From: Cyclina sinensis
Taxonomy: Eukaryota; Mollusca; Bivalvia; Venerida; Veneridae
Length of the DNA: 64,000 nucleotides
Direction: 5' to 3'
Assembly (NCBI GenBank): GCA_012932295.1
Contig: JAAONU010000016.1
Span: 33,584,647-33,648,646, forward strand
Positions 60,931 through 64,000 of this stretch are shown one piece after another. Every line of letters begins with the position of its first letter. The stretch's first letter is position 1. The translations under genes were made by a program, and so were the position numbers. Below the pieces are notes generated by a model. That model ran no database searches. It was not told the DNA's origin and saw only the letters and a program-made list of their open reading frames with translations.

Positions 60931-62000
60931 ACACCAGTAGGCTAGCAGACGCAATCGTAACAACTCGGCCTTCTCCGACAACTTCGTATAAAGACCTCGT
61001 ATGTAAGTGTATGAATGCACCAAATGGTAATTCGCCCAGGCTTTAATAAAAAATATAAACAAATATGACAGAATTCAAGCAGTGTTTGTCTTATGCATTA
61101 AAAAATGAAAACAAATTTTATTTAAAGTATGAACAGGTAAAGGCTTTAAGAAATGTTTTTAATTTAGCAGACCCCATTTTTTATAAATAGTCCAATATGG
61201 CGCCTACCATATTATTTCCGAGGTGACTTACTGAAGTCGCCCGAGGTGTTCCGATTGCTAGCAGACGATGAATAACTTTGTATCACTGCGCTTCATTGAA
61301 CATTAAACAGAAAATTGTAAAAAAAAATAGAAAATGAAAAACAACTTTCTCTCAAGCCACGGTAGTTAGAAAGATACTGAATAAGGTAATTTCTATATTG
61401 CTAAATGATCACTGAACTGATAGGTAAATGTTATTTCAAATGTTTGAATCGATAGAACTATTTGTTTTGGTGGTATATAGAAAATTCTGATTGTTGACAG
61501 GTAATTTGTAATAAGCTTGGTGCCCTAATTAACACTGGATCGAATGTGCGTGTGACAATCCATCCAAAAATACACAGCTGTTTTTTTTTTTTTTTCAGAT
61601 ATTTTAAGAACCGTGCAAAAACTTCATACTGCCGTTTCAACTTTACTTTTGTTTTTATCAGGAAGACGTATTTTACTGGTAAACAAAACGTCATCCAGTC
61701 GCGATATAATCAATATTTTAATGACAGATCGGTCTATGGTAAGGACACAAAGTTCAACGAAGTTCATATTTATGTAAAGGAGCAGAACAGTACTGCGGTC
61801 AAAAAAGAAGTGCGATTCGGACACTCATCTGTTTTGCAAGCGATGATGCATTCTATAACTGAATGTTTTTTGTTTCAAAACAAAGAAAAGCCTCAAACTT
61901 ATTAAGTTAACACATGTATACTGTTCTCCTCAAAGGCAAATGATTGACCGAAATAATTACTATGATATAACACGACGTAATGCGAAAGTAGAAATATGAC
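60931..62000. other. Mostly non-coding; one uncertain exon-like stretch
   Basis: A T-rich tract followed by CAG at 61579-61599 looks like a splice acceptor. The frame after it stays open to 61905 (YFKNRAKTSYCRFNFTFVF...). It matches no family I know, including the next expected VMAT exon. Confidence 0.35.
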
Positions 62001-62009
62001 CACAAACAA

Positions 62010-62400
62010 GGTTGAACACAAATGTAAAATTATACAATACAAATAAGGAAATATACAATACAAACTGACAGATTATGAAACATTAATAGGAAGTATACAA
62101 TACAAATGAGATATATTTAATTCAAATGGATATTATAAAATACAAAACTGAATTTATAGAACACTCAAAAAAATCAAATACAGATACAAATTATACAATA
62201 TAAATAGGAAAATATTGAACACAAATGAAACGATATAGAATATAAATTAATATTGTACAATAAAAATTGAAATTATAGAATAGAAATCAAGAAATTATCA
62301 AATACAAATGCAAATTAAACAATAGTAATAGGATAATATTGAACATAAATTAAACATATTGAATTTCTATAATTTCAATTTTTATTTTACAATATCAATT
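62010..62400 (+). repeat. AT-rich degenerate repeat (TATACAATACAAAT)
   Basis: The word ATTATACAATACAAATAGGA and variants recur every 30-45 bases. Low complexity, non-coding. Confidence 0.65.
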
Positions 62401-62404
62401 TCTC

Positions 62405-63190
62405 TATTAAATTTCACAGAAATGTTTCTTATATACCCATCTATTAACATTGCCCAAATGATTTTGCTCCGTAGTTCAAATGGCAACCAGAGCTAAAAAT
62501 AGATTTCCGTTAACATTTGGATTCAAATGACATCTCCTTACATACCGTTTAGCCAGTTTCCGTCAAACTTTACAGAAATGTTATCTATATTGCCCTTTTC
62601 TAAAATTTGCCCATATAGTTTCATAAAGGCTGCAAAAGCTAAAAACGGAAGAATAAAATTCATATCCTCCTAAACTGCAATGTTTTCTTCCGTTCAATTT
62701 TACAGAAATGTTCGTAATAATGTTCCTTTATCAAAATTGCTCAAATGGTTCCGCTTTTGTTGTACAAAATGGATGCCAGAGCTAAACAAATAGATTTCGT
62801 CAATATTAGGCTTCAAATGACATCTCATCACAAACCGCCGGCCATTTCGTTCTTCTTTTCAGAAATGTTTCAATAGGTGTCCCTTTTTAAGGAATTGCTA
62901 AAACTGTTTCGCTTCTTTGCACATAAGGGCTTCAAAAACTAGAAATGGGAAAAAGTTCAAATGACACCTTCTTAGAGCGTGTTTTTCCAACAAATTTGAC
63001 AGAAAAATTCCTTATTTAGCCCTTTTTTAAAATTGCTCTAATAGTTCCGCTTTGTTACACAAAAGGACCGCCTAGCTATAAGATAGTTTTTCGTTACAAT
63101 TCCACTTCAAATGACATGTCAACACACATCGCTGAGCCATTTCCATTGAACTTTACAGAAATGATTGTTACAGTAAATGGTGCAATGGTT
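62405..63190 (+). repeat. ~155-bp tandem repeat, five diverged units
   Basis: Unit order: AACTTTACAGAAATGTT, ATTGCYCAAATGRTTYCGCT, CCAGAGCTAAAAATAGATTT, CGTTAACATTT, TTCAAATGACATCTC, ACCGTTTAGCCATTTCC. A lone unit lies at 22917-23065. Confidence 0.75.
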
Positions 63191-63441
63191 CCGCTACAAA
63201 GCACAAAGTGCCCAAAGATTTTAGTGCCGGTAGTATTAAGAATGCACGAATCTCCTTCAGAATATTTATGAATTGCGAATTTACAATCTTACTTCGATAA
63301 ATCAGAAAAACACATTTACTTATACTGTTTTTAGTTTTTCCTGAATCGTGTATTAGCTCAGTATTACCGACACTGTCTAAAATCTTGAACGGCCTTCTTC
63401 AAAGACATTTCTCAAAATGTGAAAATTAACAATACGTATAG

Positions 63442-63590
63442 GATATTGACCTCGAGTTAGGTCTAGTCGCTTTGGAAAGACCCGATCACGGGATTCTAAA
63501 ATACCTCGAGCGCTCCGCGCTCTCGGTTATTTCATGAATCCCGTGATCGGGTCTTTCCAAAGCGACTAGACCTAACTCGAGGTCAATATC
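63442..63590. repeat. Perfect 55-bp-arm palindrome
   Basis: The left arm, 63442-63496, starts GATATTGACCTCGAGTTAGG. The right arm, 63536-63590, is its exact complement. The 39-bp loop (ACCTCGAGCGCTCCGCGCTC within it) is itself an imperfect palindrome. The right arm ends 16 bp before the ATG at 63607, so it lies in the promoter or 5' leader of that exon. Confidence 0.95.
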
Positions 63591-63606
63591 TGACTTACAC
63601 ACCGCC

Positions 63607-63691
63607 ATGGATTCAAACGGTTACGATTCTGATGACATTTTATCCCAAGCATTAGATTTGTTCGAGGAAATGAACCTCAAAATGCATACAG
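63607..63691 (+). CDS. Candidate first coding exon (unknown acidic protein)
   Basis: CACCGCCATGG is an excellent start context. It reads MDSNGYDSDDILSQALDLFE and EMNLKMHT, then G and a donor GTTAGT (phase 1). The acidic, helical start resembles, in flavour only, N-termini of metazoan tyrosine-recombinase-like genes that begin with a DDILxxALxxFE block; this is a weak inference. The rest of the gene lies beyond the window. Confidence 0.45.
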
Positions 63692-64000
63692 GTTAGTGCG
63701 ATTATGTTACCAAAATTCCAATATTTCGAACATTTTTTTTAAATTTTAGAGTTGGAGTGAACATCTGTTTTCAATTTTATTTTAACGATGCATAGATGAC
63801 CATTTCTCTGGACAGTACCCGTGCTATTAAAACACAAATTCAGAATGATAAATTCCAGAATTGGTTATGACAGGCAATCGTTGAACCTGCGATTTATTGA
63901 TATTTCATCTAGGGCTTTTACCAATGCAAGGGAAATAACTTCTAAATTTGATTTTGTCTGATTTGATTGTATAAACAATGTGCAAAAAACACAATTTAGA

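Noticed and set aside
61546..61905. 119-codon ORF following a strong acceptor-like tract as the next VMAT-like exon
   Set aside because: None of the three frames matches the expected SLC18 text after TM6; kept only as an uncertain exon-like stretch.

Overview
The window looks like AT-rich nuclear DNA from a mollusc, most likely a bivalve. The evidence is: exons with consensus GT/AG borders, LINEs with poly(A) tails, several Tc1/mariner and hAT-like elements, tRNA-derived SINE pieces, and long diverged repeats ending in motifs familiar from clam genomes (GCTCGCCTGAGCAC..., TATGCCCCCGAAGGGAGG..., GGGGGAGACAT...). No operons, ribosome binding sites or prokaryotic signals are visible. The species cannot be fixed from the sequence alone.

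Layout. 0.3-4.6 kb: a decayed multidomain gene (zinc-finger-like Cys/His clusters, a long helical middle, a FEN1/XPG-like PIN nuclease domain, a Cys-rich tail) broken by several frameshifts and stops and cut off by a CA/TA microsatellite. 6.2-11.4 kb: two arrays of a near-palindromic minisatellite in opposite orientation around a 2.2 kb spacer. 12.15-15.54 kb: a second foldback element, with four 240-bp units facing four inverted copies, split by a 5'-truncated LINE with a clear target-site duplication. 16.4-19.4 kb: diverged repeats studded with AGGTCA-type half-sites. 20.5-26.3 kb: SINE, two dead Tc1-like elements and tandem repeats. 27.9-29.9 kb: a 34-bp minisatellite. 30.1-33.9 kb: a defective Tc1-like element, then a 2.6 kb hAT-like non-autonomous element.

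34.1-49.3 kb: the only convincing host gene, three plus-strand exons of an SLC18-type (VMAT-like) vesicular amine transporter. Its 14.3 kb intron holds a decayed Tc1-like element, a 45/46-bp minisatellite, a dead LINE, a Tc1-like element with an intact transposase (38.6-40.1 kb), and a degraded LINE ORF1 with a nested repeat. 51.2-53.2 kb: an array rich in TCAAGGTCA motifs, followed by a LINE tail whose 5' end is inverted as in twin priming (53.27-54.93 kb). 56.15-58.35 kb: a CpG-rich foldback made of degenerate ~20-bp words. 59.65-60.92 kb: a non-autonomous element with perfect 31-bp TIRs. The right edge carries a perfect 55-bp-arm palindrome immediately upstream of a well-formed first coding exon of unknown identity.

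The genes do not form a pathway. The window is mostly transposons and tandem repeats around one transporter gene and one dead, probably element-related nuclease gene. Its most unusual property is the number of large inverted-repeat structures of unrelated sequence: three foldbacks and two stand-alone palindromes beside coding starts.
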